The notes below the pieces were generated by a model that saw only the letters and a program-made list of their open reading frames with translations, was not told the origin of the DNA and made no database searches. This document shows positions 23,910 through 32,963 of a stretch of 64,000 nucleotides of DNA, in pieces. The position numbers and the translations under genes are program-made. This stretch comes from Actinobacteria bacterium OV320. Lineage in GTDB: Bacteria > Actinomycetota > Actinomycetes > Streptomycetales > Streptomycetaceae. The stretch covers positions 459,184 through 523,183 of the forward strand of contig LJCX01000024.1 of assembly GCA_001298545.1 (NCBI GenBank), in the 5' to 3' direction. Position 1 is the stretch's first letter, and every line of letters begins with the position of its first letter.

Positions 23910-26345
23910 TCAGGTCGTGCCGAGCCGCCAGGTGCGGGTCGTGATCCGTTCGGCGTGCCGCAGCTCGGCGACACCGGCCGGCGGGGTGACGGGCAGCTGG
24001 ACCGCCGCGTCGGCGGCGAGCGGCAGGATTCTCAGGGTGAGCGGCTCACCGGGCGGGAGCCGGTCGAGCGCGATGTCCCACGGGCGGCCCGTGAAGAACT
24101 GGTCGGCGACCAGTGTGTCCCCCACGTAGGCGCGGGCCACGTCGCCGGTCCAGTGCAGGCGCAACAGGTCGGAGCCGGGCGGGGTGGGGGTGCCGGCGCG
24201 GGTCGCCGGTACGTCGACGCGGTAGACGGCCGCCTTCGTGTCGTAGTGCTCGTCGGCGGGGGCGCTCGCCCGGCCCAGTACGCCCGTCTCCGGGGTCGGT
24301 GCCGGGCCCGCCGGGCGGAGCGCGGTGAGGGTGACGGCGGGGACGGTGGGCGCGTCCTCGTCGGGGACGAGTGTGTAGCGGGTCAGGGCGCCGTCCTGGC
24401 TCTCCTTCACGGTGGCACCGGGTGTCGTCGGCGGGCGGGGCGGGGCGGGGAGGACGGAGAGGGAGACCGAAGGGACGGCCGTGCGGGCGCGGGGTCCCTC
24501 GTCCTGGGAGGAGCGGGGGTGGATGCGTACCTCGCCGTTCGGCGCGTCGAAGACCACGCCGTCGGGGCACAGGACGAGCCGCTGCGCACCCCAGGCCTCG
24601 CCCCGGTAGGCGGTGCGGGCGGTGGTGGCGTCCAGTACCAGGACGGCGACCCGGTCGCCGGCCGGGGTCTCCGTCTCGACCAAGGCGTCCGTGCCGGGGC
24701 GCAGGCCGGTGATCAGGATGCGGTCGCCGTCGGTCACGGTCGCGACGTCCGTACCGGGCGGGGTGGCGACGGCCCTCACCGTCCCTGTGTCCAGGGCCAG
24801 TTCGGGCGCGATGCCGTCCGTCGCCGCCAGGACCAGGACCGTACGGCCGTCGTCGTCCACGATCGTGCAGACGGGCTGGGCGGTGGCCCAGTCCAGACGC
24901 AGGCCCGCCACGTCCAGGCGCAGCGGCCAGCAGAAGTAGGCGCCCGTGGGGACGGTGGCGGGGGTGCTGGGGAGGGTGAGGGGCGGGGCCTCGGGGAAGC
25001 CGATCGTGAAGCTGGTGTCCGGGTGGTCCGGGAGCGGCTCGTGCGGCTGGTGGTTGGTGACGAAGAGGAAGCCCGAGGTGCGCCCGTCGCCGCGGACCGC
25101 CCAGCGCAGGGTGTCGCGGTCGTGCTGGCCTCGCGGACGGCCGTCCGGCAGTACCGACCGCATGGGGGCGATCACCTCGCCGAAGTCCGCCAACAGCAGG
25201 TGCTGGAGCCGCAGTTCGTCGTACGAGGGACGGTACTGGCCGTATTCGCCGAGGGGGGCCCGGAAGTCGTAGGTCAGGACCGGGAGGTCATTGGGGTAGG
25301 CGGTGGCGTGGGACTCCTGGAGGGTCGTCCGCTCCCCCGCCGGGTTGGTGCCGCCGTGGAACATGTAGTAGCCCTGCCAGACCGAACCGCAGCCGATCTT
25401 CGTGAGGCCGAGGGCGCCGATGTCGGCGGCGTCGACGCGCGGACGGCGGTGGTAGGCGACGGCCATGCCACCGCCCAACTCGCAGGTCGCCCAGGGGAAT
25501 CGGTCCGCGTGGGTGTCGGGATCCGTGCCGCGTACGGTCGTCGGGCGCAGGTCGGCGCCGATGCCCTCGTCGTCGCGCTGGTGGGTGAAGAAGAAGTGCT
25601 TGCGGCAGGTGTCGGGCCAGCCGCCGTCGGCCTCGGTCCAGAAGGCCTCGGGGTAGCCGCCGTACAGGGGCAGCAGTTCGTCGTCGGGGAGGTGGACTCC
25701 GCCCCATGCCGTCGAGGTCCAGAGGGGGGCGCTGAGGCCGGCCTCCTGGGCCATGCGCTTCAGCGTGCGGAGGTGGCCTGGCTGGTCGTAGAGCTCGTTC
25801 TCGATCTGGATCGCGACGATCGGGCCGCCGTGCGCGCGGTCCAGGCCGTCCAGTTGCGACGCGATCGCCTCCCACCAGGGGCGGACGGCGCTCAGGTACG
25901 CCGGGTCGTCGGTGCGCGGGGCCGTGGTGCGGGCCAGTACCCAGTCGGGGAGGCCGCCGCCCCGGACCTCCGCGTGCGACCACGGGCCGATGCGGGGGAT
26001 GAAGTCCAGGCCGTGGCGGGCGCAGAGCCGGGCGAAACGGCGCAGGTCACGGTCGGCGTCGAAGCGGACGCGGCCCTCGGTCTCCTCGTGGTGGATCCAG
26101 ATGACGTACGAGGCGACGGCCGTGACCCCGCCCGCCTTCATCTTCAGCAGCTCCTCCTCCCACTCCCGGGCCGGGTACCGGGAGTAGTGGAACTCCCCCG
26201 AGACGGGGAACCAGGGGCGGCCGCCCCGGGTCAGCCAGCGGCTGTTCACCTCGACGGGGTCGGGGACGGTGGGGGCGTCGGCGAAGGGGAGGTGGCCTCG
26301 GAGCGGGGGCCCGGAGGGAGGCGGAAGGCTCACCCGGTGCCGCAT
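23910..26345 (-). CDS. Large GH35-type beta-galactosidase
   Basis: An 811-residue enzyme without signal peptide. The TIM barrel (about 30-380) carries the acid/base Glu182 in AIQIENELYD and a likely nucleophile Glu289 in ATCELGGGM; the GH35 signature is looser than in the following gene product. Beta-sandwich domains fill the rest and would bind sugar polymers. GH35 enzymes release terminal beta-galactosyl residues with retention. Its ATG overlaps the stop of the upstream GH35 gene (TGATG), so translation is coupled. Absence of a signal suggests action on oligosaccharides taken up by the MFS carrier. Confidence 0.85.
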   Translation of the reverse strand: MRHRVSLPPPSGPPLRGHLPFADAPTVPDPVEVNSRWLTRGGRPWFPVSGEFHYSRYPAREWEEELLKMKAGGVTAVASYVIWIHHEETEGRVRFDADRDLRRFARLCARHGLDFIPRIGPWSHAEVRGGGLPDWVLARTTAPRTDDPAYLSAVRPWWEAIASQLDGLDRAHGGPIVAIQIENELYDQPGHLRTLKRMAQEAGLSAPLWTSTAWGGVHLPDDELLPLYGGYPEAFWTEADGGWPDTCRKHFFFTHQRDDEGIGADLRPTTVRGTDPDTHADRFPWATCELGGGMAVAYHRRPRVDAADIGALGLTKIGCGSVWQGYYMFHGGTNPAGERTTLQESHATAYPNDLPVLTYDFRAPLGEYGQYRPSYDELRLQHLLLADFGEVIAPMRSVLPDGRPRGQHDRDTLRWAVRGDGRTSGFLFVTNHQPHEPLPDHPDTSFTIGFPEAPPLTLPSTPATVPTGAYFCWPLRLDVAGLRLDWATAQPVCTIVDDDGRTVLVLAATDGIAPELALDTGTVRAVATPPGTDVATVTDGDRILITGLRPGTDALVETETPAGDRVAVLVLDATTARTAYRGEAWGAQRLVLCPDGVVFDAPNGEVRIHPRSSQDEGPRARTAVPSVSLSVLPAPPRPPTTPGATVKESQDGALTRYTLVPDEDAPTVPAVTLTALRPAGPAPTPETGVLGRASAPADEHYDTKAAVYRVDVPATRAGTPTPPGSDLLRLHWTGDVARAYVGDTLVADQFFTGRPWDIALDRLPPGEPLTLRILPLAADAAVQLPVTPPAGVAELRHAERITTRTWRLGTT

Positions 26346-28099
26346 CAGGATCCCGCCGGGCCGAGGTCGGGGGTGTCGGTGAAGTGGGCGTCCAGGGTGG
26401 TGGTGCCGTGCAGTTCGAGGACGACCAGTTCATTGACGCCGGGGCGCAGGGCGGGGGCCGGGACGTAGAGGGTGCGCTGCGGGCCGCGGCTCCAGTAGCG
26501 GCCGAGGTGGAACCCGTTGACCCAGGCCTGGCCCTTCGTCCAGCCGGGGAGGGCGAGGAAGGTGTCGGCGGGGGTCCGCACCTCGAACGTGCCGCGGTGC
26601 AGGGCGGGTTCGGCCGAGGTGGGGTTCTCGGCCGGGGTGAACACGGCGGTGACCGGTACGTCGTCCAGGGGCAGTGCGTGGGAGTCCCAGCCTTGCAGGG
26701 GTGTGCCGTCGAGCGTGACCGGGCCCAGCAGGCCCTTGGGGACGCCGATGCGGGGGCCGTAGTTGACCCGGCCCATGTTCTCCACGAGCACCTCGAGCAC
26801 GGCGTCGGGGCGGGGGACGTGGACGGGCAGCGTCTCGTCGTAGCGCTCGCGTTCGAGGACGCCCGCGGGGGCGCCGTCCAGGAAGACCTGGGCGCGGTCC
26901 CCGACTCCGCCGGCGAAGTGCAGGAGGCCGGCCCCGGGGGCGGGGACGGTGGTCCGGTACAGGGTGTACCCGGAGCGTTGGTTCAGCTCGTCGGCGGAGC
27001 GGGGGTCCGTGGCGTGCACGGGGCGGTCGGCGAGCGGGAGGAGCGGGGCGCGGTGGGTCAACCGGACCGTGGCCGGGGGGAGTTTGGGCGACGGGGCGGG
27101 CACCGGCTCGTCCGGGACCGGGGCGTGGCGGGCGATGACCTCACGGAAGGCGTGGTACTTCGGGCCCGGGTCGCCGCTCTCGGTGAGCGGGGCGTCGTAG
27201 TCGTAGGAGGTGACCGTGGGCACGTAGGCGTGGTGGTGATTGGCGCCGTTGGTGTAACCGAAGTTGGTGCCGCCGTGGAACATGTAGATGTTGACGGAGG
27301 CGCCCGCCGAGAGGAGCCGGTCGAGGTCGGCGGCGGCGTCCTCGGCGTCCCGTCCGTGGTGCGGACCGCCCCAGTGGTCGAACCAGCCGATCCAGAACTC
27401 CCCGCACATCAGGGGGCCTTCGGGCTGTGCCTCGCGGAGCCGCCGGAGGGACTGGTCCACGCGGCTGCCGAACGTGCCGGTGGCGAGGACACCGGGCAGC
27501 ACGCCGTTCTTGAGGTGATCGCCGTCGGTCTGGTCGCAGGTGAAGAGGAGCTCCTCGACGCCGCGTGAGCGGAGCGAGTGCTCGAGGTGCTTGAGATAGG
27601 CGATGTCGTCGCCGTAGGCGCCGTACTCGTTCTCCACCTGTACGGCGATGACCGGGCCGCCCGACGCCGCCATGTACGGCAGGAGCGGTGGGAGGAGGAG
27701 GTCCAGGTAGCGGTCGACGACGTCCGTGAAGCGGGGGTCGCTGGTGCGCAGGCGGATGTCGGGGTCGGTGGTGAGCCAGTGCGGCAGACCGCCGCCGTCC
27801 CACTCGGCGCAGATGAAGGGGCCGGGGCGGAGGAGGACGCGCAGGCCCTCCGCGGCGGCCAGCCGCAGGAAGCGGGGCAGGTCGAGGAGCCCGTCGAGGA
27901 CGAGGGTGCCGGGTTCGGGCTGATGGAAGTTCCACGGGATGTACGTCTCGACGGTGTTCAGGCCCATGAGGCGGGCCTTGCGCAGCCGGTCGGTCCACTG
28001 GTCGGGGTGGACGCGGAAGTAGTGCAGGGCGCCGGAGAGGATGCGGAACGGTTCGCCGTCGAGGAGGAAACCGTCGGAGGTCGTGGTCAGGGCTGGCAT
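26345..28099 (-). CDS. GH35 beta-galactosidase
   Basis: A 584-residue enzyme of typical bacterial GH35 length. The family pattern is clear: LSGALHYFRVHPDQWTDRL at the first strand, RPGPFICAEWDGGGLP (92-107), acid/base Glu157 in VQVENEYGAYG and nucleophile Glu234 in MCGEFWIGWFDHWGG. Two C-terminal jelly-roll domains follow, ending in a galactose-binding fold. No signal peptide is present, so it is cytoplasmic. GAAGGGA lies before the ATG. It is coupled to the 811-residue enzyme, and the two differ enough to have different linkage preferences. Confidence 0.9.
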   Translation of the reverse strand: MPALTTTSDGFLLDGEPFRILSGALHYFRVHPDQWTDRLRKARLMGLNTVETYIPWNFHQPEPGTLVLDGLLDLPRFLRLAAAEGLRVLLRPGPFICAEWDGGGLPHWLTTDPDIRLRTSDPRFTDVVDRYLDLLLPPLLPYMAASGGPVIAVQVENEYGAYGDDIAYLKHLEHSLRSRGVEELLFTCDQTDGDHLKNGVLPGVLATGTFGSRVDQSLRRLREAQPEGPLMCGEFWIGWFDHWGGPHHGRDAEDAAADLDRLLSAGASVNIYMFHGGTNFGYTNGANHHHAYVPTVTSYDYDAPLTESGDPGPKYHAFREVIARHAPVPDEPVPAPSPKLPPATVRLTHRAPLLPLADRPVHATDPRSADELNQRSGYTLYRTTVPAPGAGLLHFAGGVGDRAQVFLDGAPAGVLERERYDETLPVHVPRPDAVLEVLVENMGRVNYGPRIGVPKGLLGPVTLDGTPLQGWDSHALPLDDVPVTAVFTPAENPTSAEPALHRGTFEVRTPADTFLALPGWTKGQAWVNGFHLGRYWSRGPQRTLYVPAPALRPGVNELVVLELHGTTTLDAHFTDTPDLGPAGS

Positions 28100-28421
28100 G
28101 CGGGTCCCTTCGTCGAAACGGACGTGCGGGTGCGGTCTCGTGCACGTACTCGTGCTCGTGCTCTTGCTTGGTCTCGTGCTTGGTCGCGGTCTCGTGCTCG
28201 GTCTCGTGCTTGGTCTCGGTCGCGGTCTCGTGCTTGGTCTCGTGCTCGGTCTCGTGCTCGTGCTTGTGCTTTGGGGTGCCTGCTCGTCGGGGCGGACGTG
28301 CGGGTGCGTGGGTGTGCTTCGGGATGCCCGCGGGTCGGCGACGGGCTCGGCCGCACCGCCCCGGGCCGGCGGTGCCGCGTGGCGGCCGGGAGCGGCGGGG
28401 CGGCCGGGAGCGGCGGGGCGG
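28100..28421. repeat. Low-complexity tandem repeats in the operon spacer
   Basis: The spacer between the MFS gene and the first GH35 gene is filled, at about 28137-28273, by imperfect 6/12-bp units such as GGTCTCGTGCTT and GGTCGCGGTCTC. All reading frames across it give repetitive dipeptides (Leu-Val, Arg-Asp), so it is unlikely to code. Right of it (about 28280-28420) is plain GC-rich spacer. Such arrays are prone to length change and may affect mRNA structure inside the operon. Confidence 0.7.
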
Positions 28422-29792
28422 TCACCGCGCGGGCTTCGGGCGGGTCGCTCGGGTCAGCCAGAGGGTGGCCGCGAGGCAGACGGCGGAGACGGCGGCGAGG
28501 AGGAGCGGGACCGCTCGGACGCCGGACCACTCGATGACCTTGCCCAGTGCCGGGCCCGCCGCGACGCCGCCCATCATGGACGCGGCGATGACGACCGCGC
28601 CGGCCCGGCGGGCGTGCGGGGCGGCCCGGTGCAGCCACGGCAGTCCGGTGGGGAAGATCGGTGCGATGAAGAGGCCCACGCCCGCGTAGGCGAAGGGCGC
28701 CAGATCCGGTACGGCCGCCAGCAGGAGGCAGCCGGTCATGCCCGCGCAGGAGACCGTGATGATGGTCTGGGCGGAGAAGCGCAGTGCGATCGGGGCGGCC
28801 AGGAATCGGCCGACGGTCATCATCAGCCAGTACACGGAGGTCGCGGTGGCCGCGACGCCGGCGCCGTGCCCGACGGTCTCCAGGTGCGTGGGCTCCCAGC
28901 CACCGACACCCGCCTCGATGCCGACGTGCAGGACGTAGAGGGTGACGAAGACGGCGAGGACGGACCGCAGGGCGCGGTCGGCCGGCGCGGACGCCCCGGT
29001 GGACGTGGGGCGCCCCGGGGGCTGCGGTGACCGTGGGGGGCTGTCGCGTACTCCGCGCAGACAGAACAGCAGGGGCAGGTTGGCGAGCGCGAAGACCAGG
29101 AAGACGACGGGGTAGTGCTCGGCGCCCACCACCGCGATCAGGACCGGGCCGAGGATCGCGCCGATGCCGAAGTGGGCGTTGAGGACGTTGAGCATCGCGG
29201 TCGAACGCTGGCCGAAGCCGACCGCGAAAAGCTGGTTGAGGCCGTAGTCGATTCCGCCGAAGCCGAAGCCCGCGAGGAGCGCGGCGGTGAGGGCGAGCGG
29301 CCAGTTCGGCGCGACCGCGAAGCCTGCCGAACCGACGGCCATCAGCAGATACGAGGCGGCCAGGATCCGCCGGTTGCCGATACGGCCGTACAGCCGGTCG
29401 AAGAGGAGGACTCCCCCGGCCCCGCCGACGAAGTGCGCGCTGAGCCCGAGGCCCGCCATGGAGGGCGAGAGCCCGAACTCCTCGCGCAGGCCCGGGATCG
29501 CGGGGCCGTAGAACGCCTGGAGAGCGCCGATGAGCATGAAGCCGACGCAGGAGGCGACCACGGCGGACGGGGTGAAGACGGGAGCGGAATCAGGGGCCGG
29601 GACGGGGACGGGGACGGGGACGGGGACGGGGGCGGGGGCGGTACTGGTGCCGACGCTGGTACTGGTGACGTGGGCCGTGCCGTCGGTCGCGTCGTGGGTT
29701 CTGTCGTCGGTCGGGCCGTGGGTCGTGCCGACGGTGGAGTCCGGCGTGGGTGGGCCGGCCGGGGCGCGCTGCGCCGTGGGGTGGTCGGTCAC
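28422..29792 (-). CDS. MFS transporter, probably for a galactoside
   Basis: A 456-residue carrier. The GTG at 29792 is chosen because GGGAG precedes it by 5 bases; an in-frame ATG at 29819 adds nine residues. After a 75-residue hydrophilic N-terminus that includes a Val-Pro repeat (VPVPVPVPVP), twelve transmembrane helices follow, with an MFS loop 2-3 signature at DRLYGRIGNRR. It is first in the MFS-GH35-GH35-lacI run, consistent with uptake of the sugar cleaved by the GH35 enzymes. The promoter region carries the LacI-type palindrome. Confidence 0.85.
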   Translation of the reverse strand: MTDHPTAQRAPAGPPTPDSTVGTTHGPTDDRTHDATDGTAHVTSTSVGTSTAPAPVPVPVPVPVPAPDSAPVFTPSAVVASCVGFMLIGALQAFYGPAIPGLREEFGLSPSMAGLGLSAHFVGGAGGVLLFDRLYGRIGNRRILAASYLLMAVGSAGFAVAPNWPLALTAALLAGFGFGGIDYGLNQLFAVGFGQRSTAMLNVLNAHFGIGAILGPVLIAVVGAEHYPVVFLVFALANLPLLFCLRGVRDSPPRSPQPPGRPTSTGASAPADRALRSVLAVFVTLYVLHVGIEAGVGGWEPTHLETVGHGAGVAATATSVYWLMMTVGRFLAAPIALRFSAQTIITVSCAGMTGCLLLAAVPDLAPFAYAGVGLFIAPIFPTGLPWLHRAAPHARRAGAVVIAASMMGGVAAGPALGKVIEWSGVRAVPLLLAAVSAVCLAATLWLTRATRPKPAR

Positions 29793-29858
29793 GCGGACTC
29801 CCGAGGGCGGACGGCCCACCTCTGCGTGGGCGTGCGGTTGGTGCTCCGACGGACAACG

Positions 29859-29886
29859 ATGTTACCGGTAACATGCGGACCGTCAA
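29859..29886 (-). promoter_or_regulatory. Promoter and overlapping LacI-type operator
   Basis: On the minus strand TTGACG (29886-29881) is followed after 16 bp by TAACAT (29864-29859). The perfect palindrome ATGTTACCGGTAACAT (29859-29874) covers the -10 box and most of the spacer, so repressor binding would block RNA polymerase. It lies 67 bp before the MFS start and 150 bp before the divergent acyltransferase gene. Confidence 0.8.
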
Positions 29887-30024
29887 GATGCCTGACGCGT
29901 AGTCGGTGCTCTGGGACTCCGGGTCTCCGGCCTTCGGGTGGGAGCGGGCCGGACGGTGTCGTCCCGGGTACGGCTTGGTTGCGACAAGGACTAGTCGCCG
30001 CAGGGAAGTTGGGGGGCGGGCAGC

Positions 30025-31587
30025 ATGCGACGTATGAGCCGAGACCGGTATGTCGACTTCCTGCGGGCGTGGGCGATCCTGCTCGTCGTGCTGGGCCACT
30101 GGCTGATCACCGGGCTGATCCGGCATCCGGACGGCGAGATCACCGCCCCGGAGCTGCTGGCGACCGTGCCCTGGACGCAGTGGCTGACCCTGGGCTTCCA
30201 GATCATGCCGTTGTTCTTCCTCGCCGGTGGACATGCCGCCGCGGGCTCCTGGGCGCGGGCCCGGGCCGCCGGCGGGAGCGCCGCGGGATGGGTGGGACAG
30301 CGTGCCGTGCGGCTGCTGCTGCCCACGGCCGTGTACAGCGGCCTCGTGCTGCTCGCCGTCGGCGTGTGCTCCGCGCTCGGCGTGGAACGCGCCACCCTCG
30401 CGCTGGTGGGGTGGGCGATGGCCATGCAGTTCTGGTTCCTGCCGGTGTATCTGCTGCTCAGCGCCCTGACGCCGATGCTGTACGCCCTTCATGAACGGTG
30501 GGGCCTGCGCGTCCCTGTGGGCATGGGTGTGGTGGGGCTCGGTGTCGGCATGCTCGTAGCGGCGGGCGACGCGTCCTCGCGCGGCTCGGCCGTCGAGGCG
30601 ATCGGGGCGCTCAACTACCTGCTCGTGTGGGGCGTCGTCTACCAGCTCGGTCTCTGCTGGCGGGACGGGCTGCTGGGCGGCGACGGGGAGACGGCGCCGC
30701 GGGCGCGGGGACGGGCGGTGGCCCTCGCGGTGGGGGGCGGGGCGGGGTTCGCCCTGCTCGTGGGGCCCGGGCCGTTTCCCGTCAGCCTGATCCTGGTGAC
30801 CGGGGAGGAACTGAGCAACACCAATCCCCCGTCGGCGGCCATGCTGGCGTGGAGCCTGGCTCAGGTCGGGGTGGCGCTGCTGATCGCACCGGTCGTGCGA
30901 CGGGCGCTGGAGCGGGCCCGGGTGCGGCGGGCGGTGCGGGTACTGGGGGCCGGCAGCATGGCGCTCTACCTCTGGCACATGCTGCCGGTGCTGATCGTCG
31001 CCGCCGCCTTCTATCTGACCGGCCTCGCCCCCGAACCCCGCTACGGCTCGACGGGCTGGTGGGCATTGCGGGTGCCGTGGCTGCTGGTGCTGGGCATCGT
31101 CCTGGTGGGGGTGGTGCGGGCGTTGCGGCCGGTGGAGCGGGCGCTGGCCTCCGTGGAGGTGCGCGTGCGGCCCGGCGCGGGGATCCGGGGGGCGGCGGCC
31201 TGGCGGATGTGGGCCGGGCTCGGTGTGAGCGTCTGGGCGCTGACGTATTTCGCGGGGCACGGGTTCGCGTACGGCGGCGAGTTCCCGGTGCGTCCGGCCG
31301 TGGGGCTGGCACTGGGCGTGGTCACGCTGTGCGCGGCCTTCCCCCGCCGGGACGACGGGGACGACGGAAGCGAGGGGAACAACGGGAGCGACGCGGACGA
31401 CAACGACGGCGGCGCCGAGGCCCAGGAGTCAGGGCGAGCAGGGCGGTCGGGGCAGACGCAGCCGTCGGGGCGGGTGCAGCCGTCGGGGCAGGTGCAGTCG
31501 TCGGGGCGGGCCCGCCGGGGTCGAGGGGTGCCGGAAGAGGCTGCCCGGCTTGAACGATCCCCCGCCAAAAGGGAGACCCGCAGATGA
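30025..31587 (+). CDS. Acyltransferase-3 family membrane protein
   Basis: A 520-residue protein with about ten transmembrane helices. The family signature RDRYVDFLRAWAILLVVLGH near the start includes the catalytic-type His, and FFLAGGHAA follows in the next loop. These enzymes move acyl groups from acyl-CoA across the membrane onto exported sugars, lipids or peptidoglycan. The last 90 residues are hydrophilic, with tandem QPSGRV/QPSGQV/QSSGRA units. ATG 30034 is an alternative start. Divergent from the MFS gene; a functional link with the sugar operon is possible but not shown. Confidence 0.85.
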   Translation: MRRMSRDRYVDFLRAWAILLVVLGHWLITGLIRHPDGEITAPELLATVPWTQWLTLGFQIMPLFFLAGGHAAAGSWARARAAGGSAAGWVGQRAVRLLLPTAVYSGLVLLAVGVCSALGVERATLALVGWAMAMQFWFLPVYLLLSALTPMLYALHERWGLRVPVGMGVVGLGVGMLVAAGDASSRGSAVEAIGALNYLLVWGVVYQLGLCWRDGLLGGDGETAPRARGRAVALAVGGGAGFALLVGPGPFPVSLILVTGEELSNTNPPSAAMLAWSLAQVGVALLIAPVVRRALERARVRRAVRVLGAGSMALYLWHMLPVLIVAAAFYLTGLAPEPRYGSTGWWALRVPWLLVLGIVLVGVVRALRPVERALASVEVRVRPGAGIRGAAAWRMWAGLGVSVWALTYFAGHGFAYGGEFPVRPAVGLALGVVTLCAAFPRRDDGDDGSEGNNGSDADDNDGGAEAQESGRAGRSGQTQPSGRVQPSGQVQSSGRARRGRGVPEEAARLERSPAKRETRR

Positions 31588-31756
31588 GGGCGTGAGGTCG
31601 GTGAGGCGAGTGAGACGGAGGAGTTGGGGGGCGAGGTGATGGGGGGTGAAGTGGTGCGGGGCTGAAGTAGTGCCTGAGGCAGGTACCGCCCGGGGGGAAG
31701 GTACCGCCCGCTGGGAAGGTGGGAGGGGCTGAGATGGGGGTGGGTTTCGGGCGGGG

Positions 31757-32908
31757 TCAGGCCGTGCGCTTGCGGGCCGTCGTCGTCTTCTTCGCAGCCG
31801 ACTTCTTCGTCGTCCCCTTCGCCGTCGTCCCCTTGTCCGTCGTCGTCTTCTTCGCGGCGGCCTTCTTGGCCGTGCTCTTCGTCGTCGCCGTGTTCTTCGA
31901 CGCCGTTGCCTTCTTCGCCGGCTGCGTCGACCTCGCCGTCTTCGACGTCGACTTCCTCGGCGCCGCGGTGGTCTTCTTCGCCGTCGCCGTCGAGGTCGAC
32001 GCCTTGCCCCCCGTCCCCTTGGGCGCGGCACGGGCCGACCTGCGCTGCGAGAGATGTCTGACCTCGGCCGCCGACTCCGACTCCCGGTCCGCCTCCTCCG
32101 TTTCCTTCTCCGAAGTGGCCTCCGGCTCCTCGCCTCGCGACTGCTTCGCCGCCCGCACGCTCTTCTCCAGGGCCGCCATCAGGTCCAGCACCTTGCCGCT
32201 GGACGGCGCGGACGGGGCCTCGGGGGGTGTCTCGCCGGCCGCCTTCGCCGCCACGACCTCCTCCACCGCCTCGCGGTACTCGTCGTGCAGGTCCTCCAGA
32301 TCGACCTCGCCGAGGGTGTCCATCAGGGCGTCCGCGAGGTCGAGTTCCTTGTCGCGGACGGTGACCGAGGTGTCCGGGGCCACGCCTTCCGGCGCGCGGA
32401 CCTCGTCCGGCCAGAGCAGACCGTGCATGGCGATCGCCTCGCCGACCACGCGGAGCATGCCGAGCCGCTCACGGCCGCGCAGGGCGTACTTCGCGATCGC
32501 CACCTTGTGACTGCGCTTCAGTGCCTCCCGGAGCAGCGTGTACGGCTTGGCCGCCGGGGCGCCGCCCGCCTGGAGGTAGTAGGCGGCGTCCATCTGGAGC
32601 GGGTCGATCCGGTCGGCCGGGACGAAGGCCACGATCTCGATGGTCTTGGCGGTCGGGAGCGGCAGATGGGACAGGTCCTCGTCGGTGATCGGGATGATCG
32701 TGCCGTCCGCGTCCTCGTACCCCTTGCCGATCTCCGCCGAGCTCACCTCGCGGTCCTCCAGCTCGCAGACCTTGCGGTAGCGGATGCGGCCGCCGTCCTC
32801 CGTGTGGATCTGGCGGAAGGAGATCGAGTGGCTCTCGGTGGCGTTCACCAGCTTGATCGGGATGCTGACGAGCCCGAAGGAGATGGCGCCGTTCCAAATG
32901 GATCTCAC
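31757..32908 (-). CDS. ku: Ku-type DNA end-binding protein
   Basis: A 383-residue protein. The core (about 1-255) starts MRSIWNGAISFGLVSIPIKL and keeps the bacterial Ku pattern (FRQIHTEDGGRIRYRKVCEL, YYLQAGGAPAAKPYTLLREA). It ends in about 85 residues of Lys/Thr/Ala repeats (KKTTTDKGTT, KSAAKKTT) like histone H1, longer than in many Ku proteins; in other bacteria such tails aid DNA binding and bridging. Ku homodimers thread onto double-strand ends and recruit LigD. It is divergent from the LigD polymerase gene, with only 55 bp between the starts. Confidence 0.93.
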   Translation of the reverse strand: MRSIWNGAISFGLVSIPIKLVNATESHSISFRQIHTEDGGRIRYRKVCELEDREVSSAEIGKGYEDADGTIIPITDEDLSHLPLPTAKTIEIVAFVPADRIDPLQMDAAYYLQAGGAPAAKPYTLLREALKRSHKVAIAKYALRGRERLGMLRVVGEAIAMHGLLWPDEVRAPEGVAPDTSVTVRDKELDLADALMDTLGEVDLEDLHDEYREAVEEVVAAKAAGETPPEAPSAPSSGKVLDLMAALEKSVRAAKQSRGEEPEATSEKETEEADRESESAAEVRHLSQRRSARAAPKGTGGKASTSTATAKKTTAAPRKSTSKTARSTQPAKKATASKNTATTKSTAKKAAAKKTTTDKGTTAKGTTKKSAAKKTTTARKRTA

Positions 32909-32963
32909 GTGCAGCGCCCTCCTGGATGAGCCTTATGTGACGATTTCATGTGATTCTCATCGT

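Noticed and set aside
23955..26468. Long open frame antisense to the GH35 genes
   Set aside because: Its protein is Gly/Arg/Val-rich with no domain, and it mirrors third-position GC of the strong GH35 frames. The same applies to long antisense frames across rep (1093-2469), cvnA (50476-53163) and lon (55111-57462).
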